Below are positions 1 to 9,559 of a stretch of DNA of 16,744 bases, piece by piece; positions within the stretch are counted from its first letter, which is position 1; the number at the start of each line of letters is the position of its first letter. The notes under the pieces were generated by a model. The model did no database searches, had not been told where the DNA came from, and was given only the letters and a program-made list of their open reading frames with translations. The stretch is taken from positions 1 to 16,744 of the forward strand of contig JAPTJF010000743.1 of the NCBI GenBank assembly GCA_029339195.1, given 5' to 3'. This DNA is from Micractinium sp. NFX-FRZ (lineage: Eukaryota; Chlorophyta; Trebouxiophyceae; Chlorellales; Chlorellaceae). The translations under genes and the position numbers were made by a program.

Positions 1-101
1 GCAGCAGGGGGTGAAGCAGCCGATGGTGAAGATGTTGAGGCATGCGCAGTTGAAGTACGAGACGACGCAGCAGCCGACCTTGCGGCCCATCTTCCTGCCA
101 G
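1..101 (-). CDS. 5' or internal exon of a neighbouring gene, Cys-rich hydrophobic protein (partial)
   Basis: Read on the minus strand, one frame is open to the window edge and nearly every third base is C or G, as in a translated exon of this genome. The other two frames give low-quality peptides. The likely start is the ATG whose complement is 88-90, giving MGRKVGCCVVSYFNC and then more Cys and hydrophobic residues, including FTIGCFTPCC. A splice acceptor (tggcag before GAAGATG) lies just upstream, so this could also be an internal exon or the second exon of a gene with a 5' UTR intron. The seven cysteines in about 30 residues suggest a membrane-associated or lipid-modified N-terminus; that is inference. 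It does not join in frame to the gene ending at 259, so I treat it as a separate gene. I do not recognise the family. Confidence 0.5.
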   Translation of the reverse strand, partial: MAGRWAARSAAASSRTSTAHASTSSPSAASPPA

Positions 102-258
102 GTAGGAGGTCAGGTGGGAGGCAGCGGTGTTCAGTGAGATGCACATGCTAACAGCTCATTCACACAAACCGGCAGGCTGGCAGGCTGGCAGGCATGGTGC
201 TCACGCCTGCAGGCAGTAACTGCCTGCATGCAGTTGTGCTGCACCAGCGGCATGCGGC

Positions 259-3200
259 TCACAGTGTTCGCTCCCTCTTGGACTTGTCTCGAGTGTGCAG
301 GTAGCTGTCGGCAGCTGCGCCCTGCTCCTCATCTCCCTCTGCAACAAAGCATGCACGCCATGCGGGAGGACGGGCAGGCGGAAGGACCATGGTCAAGATG
401 TGCAGCCAATGAGGTGTCCGGTGCAGCCAAGCTTGGCAAGTGTTGCACCGCCAGCTGGCGGCTGCTGCAGCAAAGCAGCGACACCGCCGACCCCAGCAGC
501 GCAGCTCCAACTGAAGCCACAGCCACCCCCCCAGGCTCGGTCTATGGCCTCCTCACTTTCTGACTCACCAAGAGTGCCAAGTGCCGCATATTTCAGCTCC
601 CTGTTTTGGTAGGCAAGAGCATGTGGCCCCAGGCTGGCGTGGGTGGACTCCACGTCCCGCAGGCGCCGAGCGTAGTGCCAGGAGAGGTGCAGGCGGCCGT
701 GCAGCTTGCGCAGCATGCGCTCCTTCCCTCCCAGCGCCAGCAGCACCTGCGGGGCGGGGTGTGTTGTGAGTGAAGGTGTGGGGAGGGGGGGCTGGCGGGG
801 CGCTGGAAACAGGCTGGCCAGCAGTGCACGAGGGTCAGGGGGCAAGGCGCTGGGAGGGGGCAGGCAGGTGCTGCCGGAGGCGTCGTGCTGCAAGGGCTGC
901 TTGCTGTGTGGCAGGCACACGGGCAGGCTGCATAGGCTGCACAGCGGTGCAGCATGGAGCGCTCGAGGCGGCTTCACGTCACACGACAGGCTGCCATTGC
1001 ATTGCTGTAGGGACCCAGCCCCCTGCTAACCTCAGCCTGCCCTGCTGCCTCACACCTTGGCGTACTCGCCCTCTGTGCAGCTCTCCAGCAGGCACAGCAG
1101 GCCCTCCTTGGCATGCTTGTGCAGCCCCATGCGCAACCGCGTGAGCATGAGCAAGTAGGTCAGCCCGTAGCCCTGGGGGTGGTGGGGTGGGGAGAACAAG
1201 GGGCAACGGGATGGAAGGCAGCACTAGTGGGATGCCAGGAGCGGAGGAGGGGGGCTGCACTGAGCGGGTAGCCCTATGCGTTGCACTTATCAACCCAAGT
1301 TGCGGCAACCTCCCCCCTGTCCAATGCATCGAGCTGCTAAATAAAAGTGGCACGTCCCTCTCTCACCCGCAGCTGCGGCCCAGTGAAGAAGCGTGCCAGC
1401 GCGACTTTCTGGTGCAGCGGCAGCGCCGCCAGCGCGCCGTGGTTGCGCAGCAGCCGCAGCAGGGCCTTCTGGTGGTTGACGTTGAACCCAGCCTCCAGCA
1501 GCGTCATCTGCGCGCGCATTGAACGGCATGGAAGCAGTACAGATGTGCCCCCAGATCTCTCAATCAAGTCGGCACGGGGCTCGAGCTTGGTCACTCCCCC
1601 AGCCCGCCTGCACCCGCCTTACCCCACCAACCCAACCCTAAATGGTATGATTGGCCGCCCTCTCCGGCCTCACCGGCGTGGTTGCCTCGTAGTGCTGGAA
1701 GAAGCGCAGCACGATGACGGGGATGCCTCCCAGGTCGTCCACTACGCTGAGCAGCCTGCACCGGGGCAGGCGGGGAGGTGGCAGCATCCGAGGGGCCGGG
1801 CGTGAGGCAGGGGGATGCAAGAGGCAGGCACATGGAGCGGCGGTGTGTGTGCAGGGAATGCCTGGCAGGTCACTCGGCCGGCACGCTGCAAGGCCCAGGA
1901 GGGCCGGAAGTGAGTGGAGGCGGCAGAGGAGTGGAGCGGGCACAGCAGGGCAGACAGGTGGGCGGGCCACATGGGAGCAGCGTGCAGCCATGAACAGGGC
2001 CCCCCACCCCGCCCCACAACACCGCACCCTGCCCCCGCATGCTCACGTCTTCCCTCCGGGCAGCTGCCCCAGCAGCGCCAGCAGGGCGCGCTGCTCGGGC
2101 AGCGTCAGCAGCTTGTCGGTTGTGATGAGGCGGCGGGCCCATGTGATGGTCACGTTGGGGCTCACCCCCACGTGCTGCCCTGCCTTGACTTGCTTGACCA
2201 CCTGCGGGGGCAGGAACAAGTAGTTTTATTGGTGATTTGTTTGTACTAACAGGAACTTATCAAAACAACAGTTTAGTGGCAAGGTTAGCTGCTACTGGAA
2301 TGGTTTTAGGTGCTGCTTGTGCGCTTTGGTTATGTAATCGTAGGGGCGGGGCAGTTGGGCCGGGGTGGGGCGTCAGCACAGAGTGCCAGGTGGCTGAGTG
2401 CGTGCGGCCCGGGGTGCTGCCCCCTCTCAGGCTGCCAACCAGTTGGCATGCCAGCCTGCTCTGCCAGCGGACAGGGATCCCTGTACCGTCATTTGCCTAC
2501 ACCCGCCTGCCCCACCTCGGTCCACGCCTGGCTGGGCATGGCGATGCGTGCCCCCAGCTCCTGCTTAGATCGACAAGCCCCCTGGCTGGCAAATCCCTGC
2601 CACGCCCTCACGCGCCCACACTCCCCGCCACCACTCCTGGCATGCCTCGTCACCTGGCTGGACATGGCGCTGCGTGCCGCCAGCTCCTCCAGAATCTCCT
2701 GGCTGGCAAAGCCCCGCCCCGCCAGCTCCATCACCGACACAGCGGCGTCCCGCAGGTGCCCGTAGGCAAAGCCCTGCACACAACGGGGTGTCAAGTCGAC
2801 AGGAAGTGGGCAGCGTGCGGACAGGGGGGCGGTGGGCGTAGGCACACCCTTGTGTGTGAGGGGTGGTAGGGGAGCGGGGGGAGGACAGCAGCAGGGAGGG
2901 GTGCGTGGGAGAGACGCTGCGGGGTGGGAGCACGGCGTGGGAGCATGGCACAGCCACCGCCAGCAGAGTTCAGCAACTGTTGTGTGGAGGCTTGCCTGGC
3001 CACCAATGCGCCAGCAGGAGGGCAAAGGGCTGCCACTCCCCAAACTGACCAGCACGAGGGCAGAGGGCTGCCACTCCCAAAACTGATCAGCAGGCAGGCA
3101 AATACATCCCACTCCCAAACTGATCAGCAGGAGGGCGCAGGACTGCCACTACCAAGGCCTACCAGTGGGAAGGCCGCCTCCTCCCGCACCATCAGGGTGA

Positions 3201-6200
3201 TCAGCGCCTGGGCAGCGCTGGCAGAGGTGTCGGGCTCCTGCGCACAGCGGGGGGGCGGCAGGAAGGGCGGGTGGGGCGGGGAATGGGGTTTGAAGGAGGG
3301 GCGGGTGTGCAGCGGCAGCAGGCACACCAACAGGGAGCGCAGGGTGCGCCACAAGCTGACGTGCACCACCATTGAGGCGCCCCTCCAACCAGCAGACAGA
3401 GCACCCTGCCCGCATCACCCCTGCTGCACCGCTCCACTCATCCCTGCCTCCAGCCAGGCAAGGCCTCACCTGCACATATATGCCGCCGGCAAAACCGTAC
3501 TGCTCTACCAGCCCCTTGTACCGCCGCACCATCATGGGGTCCACAGGGTGGCACTGGCTGCCGCCCAGCAGTGTGGCAGCACGGTCCTCGGGCACCTGCG
3601 GCCGGGGAATTGAGTGGTCGAGGGTGTTGGGGGCTAGGGGTGTGGGAGCAGCGCGGCTGCTGCCCAGCAGCGCGGCTGCATGGCCTCGATTCACCGAAAC
3701 AATCAGGCATGTAAGCAGTACAGGCAGCATTACAAGAGTATTGCTCCGTCCTTAGTACCAACCCCACACCCCCGCACCGCCGCCACCCCTCCCCACCTGC
3801 AGCCCGCCTGGCGACAGGTCAGCGAGGAAGGAGGCGCCGTTGAACAGCACAAACTGCCCGGGGGGCACCAGCCCCGCATCACATGCCTGCTCCAGCCCGC
3901 CCAGGCCGTGGAAGAAGAGGACGGTGTGGGCCACTGAGGGCGGGATCTGTGGGGGGGGAGGTGGGGATGCAGGGGAGGCAGGGGCGGGTGAGGTGTACAG
4001 GGGAGGAAGGGGCGGGTGAGGTGTGTGAGGGCGCATTGAGGAGAGCCGAGCGCCACGCGCTGGCCATCGAGGCTGCCCGCCCGCCCTCCACCCGCCTCTG
4101 CACCCCCTGACCACCCACCAACTTTACTGCTCTCCCAAGGGTACACAACCCGAGGCACACAGACAGAAACACATGCCACCCCGCCCCCACCCCACCCCAC
4201 CTTGAGCTGCTTGGCCTGGAAGCTGCACACCGCCTTGGTGTGGATGCCCAGCCCACGCAGCATGCTCACAAACAGCTGCGGGCGGGGAGGGGTGGGAAGG
4301 CGTCGGTAAGCGGCGTGAGCGCGGCGAAGAGCGGGCGCCAGCGCCGCAAGCTGAGCTGGCGCTTGTCGAGCGCGTTGCCAGCCAGCCAGCGTTCTGTTCT
4401 TGGTCTTGCATGCATACAAATCGACATGTCTACACAACTATCTTGCCTGCAGGTCCTTGGGAGTGGAGTAGGCACTCTTCACATCGAGGTAGAGCCCGCC
4501 CGGCTCCCCCAGCATGGCCAGGCACGTCTGAGCCGCCGCCGGGGTCAGGCCTACCGCTACTGCAGCATCCAGGGCGCTCACTGACTCCAGCTGCAGCGTC
4601 AAGCCGAGTGTGGGCACACCGCCTGCCGCTGCCACTGCTGCCGCTGCCACTCCTGCCGCTGCCGCGCCCCCTGCTGCCGCTGCCACTCCTGCCGCTGCCG
4701 CGCCCCCTGCTGCCTGCCCGATGCCGCCACCTTCCGCTGCACTGGCCGGCCCCTGCTGCTGCTCTTGCTGCTGCTGGCTGTCGCTGGGTGCTAGTTGCGG
4801 CTCGGCCTGCTCCCCCAGGGCCACTTGTACCGCCACCGCCTCACCCGCAAACAGCTGCGGATGCTGCTCGGCCAGTGCCGCCAGCGGCAGCACCGCCGTG
4901 CCTATCCGGCTGTCGCTCACAATGCCTGCGGGGTCCCCTCTGAGCTCCAGGGAAAGCGTCTCCCCGCTGTCTAGCCCCACAGGCAGCGGCCAGAAGCTGA
5001 GGGCCGCGCCGCTGGTGCCATCCAAAGCACCCCCAGTGCCGCTGTTATTCCACTGCTTGTGAGGCTTGCTGCCTGCCCAGGTGAAGCCGTCGGCGCCCTG
5101 CGCCTCGCCCCGCCCCGTCCTGCAGCCAGACAGGGGCAAGGGCCCGGGCACAAGGCGGGCATGGTCACGTTGCCGGGGCGCTGGGCCGCACGTGACATGC
5201 AAGGCTTGGTGAGCGAGGGCAGCCGGAACATTTACAGGACAGCGGCACGACACGCAGGAGCCCACCTGCCTACTAAGAAGAGTCGCACTGCGCGGCATGC
5301 CCATGCAAACAAGTACACAGGCTTCCTGCCGCCCCCAGGCGGCCCCCCTAACCTGCTCTTGGGCAGCAGCACAGCGCCGCTCTCCAGCCGAGCCTTGACA
5401 TACGGCCTGGACCAGGAAGTCGTGGCCACCCCCGCCCCGCTGTGCAGCGTCACCCGCAGCCGCCAAAAGCGCTCCGGCTCGCCCAGCAGGGGCAGCGGGG
5501 CGTTGCGGTCGCCGTTGACGCCTGCTTGTGGGGGGCCAGGGGCACAGGGAGCAGAGGGAGGCATGGGGTGAGGGGCCGGCGTGCAGGCGCTGGCTGGAGT
5601 ACATCAGCATACATCTGGATATCTCATGCTTAAAGCTTCCCTCAGCAGGCAATCTCATGATCACCACGGGAGGCTGCGCAGTCAGTGCATGCCAGCAGTG
5701 TGGAACACCCGCCGCCGCACCTGTGTTGATGGCGTGGCCAAATGCATTCAGCCAGTCCACGGGCATCAGGCTCTGCATGCATGCAGGCAGGGGCGGTGTG
5801 TGCGGCACGATGTGTGGCAGGGGCGGGTGCCGGGGCAGGCTACTGATGGGGACGGCAGCGGCACCAGGAGAAGAGGGTGGCAGCTGCTGAGTTGATAGCA
5901 TGGCCAGACAACCCGGCGTGGAGCTCAGTCTGCTCCTCCCCCAAATCACACCGCACTCGCCACCTCACGTGTGCAGCGAACTGCGACAGCGCTGCAGAGC
6001 ACGCAAACGCCCCCACCGCCCAGCCTGGCCAGGCGCCGAGAGCGAGTCAGAAGCAGCCCCACCCGCCCGCCCCTGCACCCTGCCACACGCCGCGTGCATG
6101 TCAACCCCCAACCGAAGCAATCCCGTTCCAACAGCCTCGTACCCCAACTCACCCCCACACACCTGTGCAGCGATCTGCGACATGCCTGCTGAACGTGCGC

Positions 6201-9200
6201 ACCCGCGGGTGCAGGGCATGGCGGAGGTGACTGCCTGGGTGACCAGGGCAGCGGCAGAGCCGTGGCTTACGCCTGCGGCACGCAGGTCGGCGGGGTAGCT
6301 GGGGTGCACCCTGCGGGGGGTGCGGGGAGCAGGGTTGTTTGACGCGTGGCAGTGGCTTCCAGGCACGAGGCAGGGCGGTTGGGCAAAATAAAAAAATGTA
6401 CAAAGCAAGTAAGCAAGGGCAAGACCACGCAGGGAGGGGAGCGGGCACATCTATCCCCAGCAGAACCGGACGCCAGACGTGATCGGATGCAGGCAGCGGG
6501 CACAGCGCAAGCAACGGCAGTGGTGTGCACAGGCAAGGGTGGCTCAGGCAGGCCGGCGGCGGCCCCATCAGGGGCAACACAGGCGGCAGCAGATTCTCAC
6601 CAGATGTCCCACTCTTGAGCAATCGGCTGATAGCCGTATCGGTTGGGCCGCCGCTGAGACTGCAGGTAGCGCGCCAGCCTGGCGTCAGCTTCCAGGCGGG
6701 CCGCCTCTGTGGGCAGCCTGCCTGGCGTGGCGGGCGGCGGCTGCTGCTGCGGGGGCGGGCCCGCACCTCCACCCTCCACACTGCTGACGGAGCTGCCGGC
6801 ATCAGCAGCAGCAGCAGCAGGCTCCAGATCTGTGTTGGCCGCCATCTGCTGCTGCAACGGCGCAGCCATGGCTGCAGTCCCACCTGACACGGCAGGCACC
6901 TCGCTGCCGCCCTCGACCGCACCACCCGCCGCCGCCCCTGCATCCGCCGCCGCCTGGAGCGGTGCGCAGCCCAGAGCAGCACTGCTGCCGCCGCTACCAT
7001 AAGCACTGCCGGCAGCGCTGCCGCTGCCGCTGGCATCGTGACATGGGAGCACTTCGCCACCCTTGCCCTTCACGGGCTGGGTGGAGCCGCTCCTGACCGC
7101 TCCATAAGCCGCCAGCACCGGGTTGTTCTCTAGGCAGGGCATCAAGGCCAGGGCGGCACGGGAGATGCCCCGCCCATCGCGGCTCAGCTGCAGCAGCTTG
7201 AGGGCGGAGGCCACCCTGCACCCAGATCAGCGGGGCGGGGTGGGGTGGCAGGCGGTGAGGTGGGGGTGAGGCAAGGAGCAGGCGCGAGTGCGAGGCGCCT
7301 GGGGTGCAATGCGCCCAAAGGCTGCAGCCCCCTGGCTGGCTGCGCCAGCCTGCCTGCGACCAAAACAGCGCAGCTATTGAGCCACAGGGCAGGGCCCGAG
7401 TAGAGCATGCTCCGTTCTTGTCCAGTCGTGCATTTGCAGCAACACGCCACACAGCACACAAGCAAGCTGGATGCCTGTGGCTCACTTGATGGCCTTTCTG
7501 AATGCATCCGGGTCCTCCCTCTTTAGGATCCCGCTCCACGCTTTGTTCGCTACCAGGCTCAGTGCTGCCCCCATGAAGGCTGCAAGTTTGGGCGGAGAGC
7601 AAGGCAGGAAGGACAATGCCGGTACAGTGGGAGGCTGGGGCGATAAACAAAGTATAAAATAAATATTAAATAAACTGGGAGTCTGGGATGATGAACAGCA
7701 GGCAGGTAGGAGGGCAGGTTGCTGGAAGTGCTGCGCACAGGCATGGCGTTAGGCATGCGCAGGGCAGGTTGCCGTGCTCACGTGTCAACACACCCACCAC
7801 CCTGGCACGCAGTCGCCATGCGGCGCCCGCCTCACCTCCATGCCCGTAGGCGTGCATGTGCAGCGGCAGTGGTTCCAGAGGCACTTCCACGTGCAGGCTC
7901 TGCGCCAGCTCAGCCACGTCGATCGCTGAGCTGTCTGCCAGCTGGCCGCCAGGCAGCGCTGACTCTGCTTTGCTGGCGTGCCGGCTGGGGTGGCGCCGGG
8001 ACAGCAGGCGCAGCAGGGTGGGCTTGGCCCGCAGCTGCAGCACAGCCTCGCACCCCATGCGCTGGGCTGAGGGCGGCTGCTGCAGCGGGCGGTAGCTGAG
8101 CCGCAAGGTTGTAGAGCGGTGCGCCCAGTCTGCTTGGCTGTCGCTGCGCTCTGACTGCTGCGCCTGCTCCCCGCTGCCGCCGCCACCATCTCCCCCTGCT
8201 CCTGCAACCGCATCTGCACTTGGCACGGCAATCGCCACCTCGCCCGCTCCTCCTGGGCGCCCCCCGTCTGCTGGTGCCGCCCCCGCCGGGGTCTTCTCAT
8301 CCTCCGTTGCCACCGCAGCCACCGCTGCTGCTGCAACGGGTGCGCCCCGTGCCTCCAGATCAGAGGCAGCGGCCACGCCTGGCTGCTGCTCTGGCTGCTC
8401 CTCCTCGTCCTGCTCCTGCTGTGCCTGCTGCTGCTCCTGCTGCTCCTGCTGGCCGTGCCGCTGTGCATGCCGTGCCTCCCAGGCTTCCTCCTTCCTGTCT
8501 GCCAGCTCAGCAGCCCCTTCCAGCTTCGCCTCGAGCGCCTTGGCTAACCGTGCTGTCTTACCCGCCTCGAGCAGAAGAGTCACATCTGTCCAGCCGCCCT
8601 CCCCAGGCCCCTCGCCGGCTGCCGCCGCATTGCCTGCCGCCACGCCGGCTGCCTGCCCGACGCTGTCGCCACTGCCGCCACCAGTGGATGACAAGTCTGG
8701 TAGGCGCAGCATGCCTTCCGCTTTCACCACGCCACTGGAGCACTGCGCCACGCCTGTGCGGTCGTGCACCTGCAGGCACAGGGCAGTTGCCGAGTTGTAA
8801 GGCAGGGGTGATTTGGGCAACAGGCATTGCAACAGCAGCCTGCCACAACCCCCGCTCTCATGCATAACAGGCAGGTATAGATTACGGCATAGCAAAGCAG
8901 AGTCCCTGAAGCAGTGCGGCGCCGGGCCGCCTGAGAAAGGCGCACCCGTATGGACAGCTCTGCCGCCGCCGGCTGCACCGCCACCCAGGCTCCCAAGTAA
9001 GCAACGCCGCCGTGGCTGGCGGCTGGCGCCGATGCCCATGTCACGTTCTCGCCCAGGTCCACCTGCAAAGCGCGGGAGGGCGGCAGAAGCGGCCCAGGTT
9101 GCGGAGCTGGGGCTCTTCGCGTAAAGCCCGCCGGCGCCAGCTGCGCGCGCTTACCTCTGCAACCACAGCGGTCCCCTGAGATGGCAGGCCGTGAACGCTG

Positions 9201-9226
9201 TGCAAGCGCAGCTCCCACGCCCCCAT
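259..9226 (-). CDS. large multi-exon protein with two C2-like regions, 1382 aa, family unknown
   Basis: Twenty exons (9155-9226, 8946-9062, 7836-8769, 7486-7579, 6601-7215, 6163-6310, 5721-5772, 5353-5521, 4447-5119, 4201-4275, 3797-3946, 3470-3595, 3163-3237, 2654-2773, 2047-2201, 1674-1755, 1367-1507, 1056-1172, 569-746, 259-314) join in frame to 4149 bp with a TGA. The start MGAWELRLHSVHGLP is the first in-frame ATG after an upstream TGA, with G at -3 and +4. Residues 1-130 look C2-like. A helical stretch follows (about 133-163), then a Gln/Glu tract (170-193) and low-complexity linkers. Residues about 690-835 (FWRLRVTLHSG, SWSRPYVKARLESG, SGETLSLELRG) look like a second C2-like sandwich, followed by Gln and Ala/Gly tracts (849-901). 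Residues 940-1360 (LFVSMLRGLGIHTKAV, VLFFHGLGGLE, GFAGGIYVQEPDT) are low in disorder and probably one or more folded domains. The C-terminus is basic (TRDKSKRERTL). C2 folds suggest lipid or Ca2+ binding, but I cannot assign a function. The gene could be two genes split at intron 5. Confidence 0.7.
747..1055 (-). other. intron, nothing further seen
   Basis: This 309-bp GT-AG intron of the large gene is G-rich on the plus strand. I see no repeat, echo or coding frame in it. Confidence 0.6.
2213..2341 (+). pseudogene. nad4: NUMT: fragment of mitochondrial nad4 inside an intron
   Basis: This 129-bp AT-rich stretch in a GC-rich intron reads through 43 plus-strand codons without a stop. It begins GTSSFIGDLFVLTGTYQNNS, continues LVARLAATGMVLGAACALWL and ends CNR. 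This matches the conserved NAD4 (complex I ND4) segment that in plants and algae reads roughly GTSSFIGEF, AxLAAxGMxLGAAY and LWLYNR. Codon use is mitochondrial (TTA, GTA, ACT, GGT). It is antisense to the host gene, has no start or stop of its own and cannot be functional. It ends 11 bp upstream of the splice acceptor next to position 2201. Two normally conserved Tyr codons read Cys (TGT), consistent with drift after insertion. It lies in the 452-bp intron 2202-2653. Confidence 0.88.
2526..2608 (-). repeat. exon echo: decayed copy of the 3' half of exon 2654-2773
   Basis: The copy lies in the intron just downstream of the exon, about 126 bp away. On the minus strand it reads GFASQ, then a scrambled block, then ELGARIAMPSQ; the real exon reads GFASQEILEELAARSAMSSQ. 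The junction that is CAG|GTGACG in the real exon is CAG|GCGTGG here. It is probably unspliced intron sequence. Confidence 0.75.
3013..3163. repeat. 38-bp minisatellite, four copies, ending on a splice donor
   Basis: Four units (3013-3050, 3051-3088, 3089-3125, 3126-3163) share the pattern AGCAGGAGGGC..., then CCACTCCCAAACTGATC. The last unit is the most diverged. It contains the GT donor of exon 3163-3237 and overlaps the exon by one base. The array fills the donor end of the 389-bp intron 2774-3162; the rest of that intron is purine-rich and shows nothing else. Confidence 0.85.
3655..3690 (-). repeat. exon echo: decayed copy of the 5' part of exon 3470-3595
   Basis: Plus-strand 3655-3690 repeats 3556-3592 at a 99-bp offset with a handful of substitutions. 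In the exon frame the real protein reads EDRAATLLGGSQ and the copy reads RGHAAALLGSSR. The first codons and the acceptor of the exon are not conserved in the copy. Confidence 0.65.
3981..4036. repeat. two-copy GC-rich tandem repeat in an intron
   Basis: GGGGCGGGTGAGGTGT occurs twice about 32 bp apart in the intron 3947-4200, each preceded by a GGGGAGG-type stretch. It is a simple local duplication. Confidence 0.6.
4276..4446 (-). other. GC-AG intron
   Basis: Exon 4447-5119 must end at ...AAG GAC CTG CAG because the next codons are GCA AGA TAG (stop). The next exon starts CTG TTT GTG after a gcag acceptor, in the same phase. The donor is therefore CAG|GCAAGA, which fits the stringent consensus of GC-AG introns. 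No usable GT lies nearby. Confidence 0.82.
4643..4714 (-). repeat. perfect 36-bp tandem duplication inside coding exon
   Basis: Units 4643-4678 and 4679-4714 are identical. They encode two copies of the twelve residues GGAAAAGVAAAA in the Ala/Gly linker of the large protein (about residues 872-895). Perfect identity means a recent event or ongoing slippage, so repeat number may vary between strains. Confidence 0.9.
5773..6162 (-). other. intron, nothing further seen
   Basis: This 390-bp intron lies between the exons ending IAAQ and beginning SLMPVDW. It starts with a GT donor (CAG|GTGTGT) and ends with an ATGCATGCAG acceptor. Only short GCATGCATGC-type sequence is notable. Confidence 0.65.
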
Positions 9227-9559
9227 CGCACGCTGGCCGTAGATACCGCCGTCTTCACCGTGCTGCCAGCGCCTCCATTGCAGATGAATGCGCTTGTGCG
9301 ATCACAGAAGTGCTGAGTTAACTCGATGTTGGGTGCTGCTGCTAGCAATGCCCCCTGCTAGCCAACTCAGCCTCTTGTTCCAGTACAGCCTTTTGATAAC
9401 CTTTCAAATTCCAAAATTTGCAACGTGAGGCAGTGCAAAACGGGAGTGACCAGGAGATGCAGGCACGGCCGCCGCTGACGGCGCCCAGCGGGCGGCGCCA
9501 TGCACAGCGCACAGCGCCTCTCTGCCTCGCGCGTGGAAGCAATGACCCCTTCAAGTACC
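9227..9559. other. intergenic region between the two head-to-tail genes
   Basis: This 333-bp stretch must hold the 3' UTR of the peptidase gene and the promoter and 5' UTR of the C2-like gene. I see no TGTAA (the usual green-algal polyadenylation signal) on the minus strand here. The left part, 9360-9420, is AT-rich compared with its surroundings and includes a small inverted repeat, CAAATT-CCAA-AATTTG at 9405-9420. A seven-codon upstream ORF on the minus strand (9255-9278) precedes the main start. I found no TATA box I would trust. Confidence 0.6.
9255..9278 (-). promoter_or_regulatory. possible upstream ORF in the 5' leader of the C2-like gene
   Basis: An ATG at 9276-9278 (minus strand) opens a seven-codon frame, MEALAAR then TGA, which ends 28 bp before the main ATG and is in a different frame. 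If the transcript starts upstream of 9278, ribosomes would meet this ATG first. The transcription start is not visible, so this is a weak suggestion only. Confidence 0.25.

Noticed and set aside
393..568. Read-through of exon 569-746 into a longer C-terminus ending at 393
   Set aside because: A strong donor (CTTG|GTGAGT) ends the exon at 569. Joining to 259-314 gives a clean basic C-terminus, whereas the read-through peptide looks random. It remains possible as a retained-intron form.
2237..2869. 210-codon plus-strand open frame starting MFVLTGTYQNNS
   Set aside because: Only the first third is nad4-like. It then runs into intron and antisense-exon sequence of the minus-strand gene, so it is a NUMT fragment and chance frame, not a gene.
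3013..3163. Regularly spaced repeats suggesting a CRISPR array
   Set aside because: The units are head-to-tail with no spacers, diverged, and inside a eukaryotic intron; this is a minisatellite.
4438..5949. 503-codon minus-strand open frame taken as one exon
   Set aside because: It reads through three introns with clear GT or GC donors and AG acceptors. Only 4447-5119 is used in this frame, and the 5' part is low-complexity intron.
8220..8867. Pro-rich plus-strand open frame
   Set aside because: It is the antisense shadow of the GC-rich Ala/Gln coding exon on the minus strand; the peptide is low complexity.
7666..9039. 457-codon minus-strand open frame as a full gene
   Set aside because: Its central part is exon 7836-8769, but both ends run into introns. 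Joining to the exons at 8946-9062 and 7486-7579 gives consistent phases.
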